Source: Haliscomenobacter sp040403615
GTDB lineage: Bacteria > Bacteroidota > Bacteroidia > Chitinophagales > Saprospiraceae
Direction: 5' to 3'
NCBI RefSeq assembly: GCF_040403615.1
Contig: NZ_JBBAKG010000029.1
Span: forward strand, 1 to 64,000
Length of the DNA: 64,000 bases
The notes beneath the pieces are model-generated. The model saw only the letters and a list, made by a program, of their open reading frames with translations, did no database searches and was not told the DNA's origin. Positions within the stretch are counted from its first letter, which is position 1. Every line of letters starts with the position of its first letter. Made by a program: the position numbers and the translations under genes. This document shows, piece by piece, positions 62,588 through 64,000 of the stretch.

Positions 62588-64000
62588 TTATTTGTTTCCT
62601 TTGGCGTTTTCAATCACTTCTTTCGCAACGTTTGTAGGCGCTGCTACATAGTGCGAAAATTCCATGGTTGAGTTGGCTCGTCCAGAAGTAATGGTACGCA
62701 ATTGAGTTACGTAGCCGAACATTTCAGAAAGTGGTACTTCAGCCAAGATTGATTTGGCGCCACCGGAGCGGTCTTCCTGGCCTTTAAGCAAACCACGGCG
62801 ACGGTTGAGGTCACCGATTACAGAACCGGTATATTCTTCTGGAGTGATTACTTCCAGCTTCATGATCGGCTCAAGCAATACTGGCTTACACTTAGGTGCG
62901 GCATCGCGGAAACCTTCCTTGGCGCACAATTCGAAAGCAACAGGCTTAGAGTCGACTGCGTGCATCGAGCCGTCGAATACTCTAACTTTCATGCTATCCA
63001 TGGAATAGCCTGCAAGGATACCGTTGTTCATCATGGCTTTGAAACCATCCTGAATTGGCTTTGCGTAGTTTTTATCGATTGCACCACCCACGATACCCCA
63101 AACAAATTGGAGGCGTGTTTTGCCACTGAGGAAGTCATCAGTTTGGTGGAATTCTTCGTCAGCAGGGCCGAGTTCGAATTCCATATCGGCAAACAAACCA
63201 GAACCACCTGTTTGTTTTTTCAGTTTTTCGCGGTGGGAAACGGTATTCGTAAGTGCCTCTTTGTAGTTTACCTGAGGAGCACCTTGGTTACATTCTACTT
63301 TGAACTCGCGACGCAGACGGTCAACGATGATCTCGAGGTGTAATTCACCCATACCGCTGATTACGGTCTGGTTGGTGTCTTCGTCGTAGCGTACGCGGAA
63401 GGTTGGATCTTCTTCGGCCAATTTGGCCAAAGCCATACCCAGTTTATCAAGGTCTTTCTGCGTTTTAGGCTCAATCGCGATAGCGATAACCGGCTCAGGG
63501 AAAACCATTGATTCCAGAATGATTGGTCTATCCAGATCGCAAAGGGTATCACCCGTCTTGATATCCTTGAAACCTACAGCTGCAGCGATGTCACCAGCTT
63601 CTACCCGATCGATTGGGTTTTGCTTGTTGGCGTGCATTTGGTACAAACGAGAGATGCGCTCTTTGCTGTCAGAACGAGAGTTCAAGACATAAGAACCTGC
63701 ATCCAATGCACCAGAATAGACGCGCATGAAAGCCAAACGACCTACAAATGGGTCGGTAGCAATTTTGAAGGCAAGTGCAGCAAAAGGCTCATTTACACTT
63801 GGCAAACGAGTTTCTTCTTTCTCCGTTTTGGGGTTGATACCAACTACAGCTTCAACATCCAGAGGAGAAGGCATGAAAGCGCATACTGCGTCCAAAACTG
63901 CTTGTACCCCTTTGTTTTTGAAGGCAGAACCGCACATCATCGGAACGAATTCCAGGTTACATACCGCTTTTCTAACGGCTGCACGGATTTCGTCAGCAGA
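62588..64000 (-). CDS. fusA: Elongation factor G, 5' part outside the window
   Basis: GTPase that drives ribosomal translocation. 470 residues of the C-terminal part are visible; the frame is open to the window edge, so the GTPase domain and its start are missing. Seen: PMMCGSAFKNKGVQAVLDAV (end of the G domain), domain II with DPFVGRLAFMRVYSG, domain III with GELHLEIIVDRL, domain IV with GYSMDSMKVRVFDGS, and domain V with RRRGLLKGQE and EMFGYVTQLRTITSGRAN. First visible gene of the ribosomal cluster in this window. Confidence 0.98.
   Translation of the reverse strand, partial: SADEIRAAVRKAVCNLEFVPMMCGSAFKNKGVQAVLDAVCAFMPSPLDVEAVVGINPKTEKEETRLPSVNEPFAALAFKIATDPFVGRLAFMRVYSGALDAGSYVLNSRSDSKERISRLYQMHANKQNPIDRVEAGDIAAAVGFKDIKTGDTLCDLDRPIILESMVFPEPVIAIAIEPKTQKDLDKLGMALAKLAEEDPTFRVRYDEDTNQTVISGMGELHLEIIVDRLRREFKVECNQGAPQVNYKEALTNTVSHREKLKKQTGGSGLFADMEFELGPADEEFHQTDDFLSGKTRLQFVWGIVGGAIDKNYAKPIQDGFKAMMNNGILAGYSMDSMKVRVFDGSMHAVDSKPVAFELCAKEGFRDAAPKCKPVLLEPIMKLEVITPEEYTGSVIGDLNRRRGLLKGQEDRSGGAKSILAEVPLSEMFGYVTQLRTITSGRANSTMEFSHYVAAPTNVAKEVIENAKGNK

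Overview
The window comes from a Bacteroidota chromosome, most likely of the Saprospiraceae type (the family is inference). The phylum evidence is a fused lpxC-fabZ gene, proteins ending in type IX secretion (T9SS) sorting domains of both the type A and the CHU_C/type B kind, promoters of the TTG-N20-TAnnTTTG form, and an S10/spc/alpha ribosomal cluster in which fusA directly precedes rpsJ without tuf. A run of 100 N at 30713-30812 marks a scaffold join, so this is a draft assembly or MAG. No tRNA, rRNA, CRISPR array, transposase or prophage gene was seen.

Layout. 1-9000: alaS (3' end cut by the window edge), a divergent M23 peptidase, a LytTR response regulator and two TPR histidine kinases, one with a degenerate ATPase domain; a candidate small RNA lies upstream of gatB. 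9100-14550: gatB on the + strand, converging on a minus-strand envelope operon lpxD, lpxC-fabZ, lpxA and a small ABC ATPase. 14590-19470: a TetR-controlled tripartite efflux operon (tetR, tolC-like, emrA-like, emrB-like) with two matching palindromic operators. 19575-22595: hemC, hemD, a small lipoprotein and an aldose 1-epimerase. 22604-31192: two divergent T9SS cargo genes, a choice-of-anchor-L/SprB/CHU_C protein and a giant protein built of at least 16 copies of an unfamiliar ~111-residue repeat, interrupted by the assembly gap. 31371-41293: S9 peptidase, a membrane protein of unknown function, M20 amidohydrolase, GT2 glycosyltransferase, TetA-like MFS pump and a two-subunit molybdenum hydroxylase. 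41380-45217: sucD, divIC-like, eno and carA. 45403-64000: a continuous minus-strand cluster from fusA to rplQ with secY, map, infA, rpmJ and rpoA inside.

The most unusual features are: (1) the giant repeat protein; (2) ribosomal protein S3 with an ~85-residue Gly/Arg-rich C-terminal tail, and L17 with a charged tail; (3) palindromes in nearly every longer spacer of the ribosomal cluster and the sucD-divIC-eno genes, almost always directly behind the stop codon of the upstream gene, in at least two recognisable sequence families; (4) the duplicated TetR operator, one copy of which covers the -33 box of a nearly leaderless promoter; (5) a histidine kinase that has lost the glycines of its ATP-binding boxes next to an intact paralogue and a LytTR regulator.
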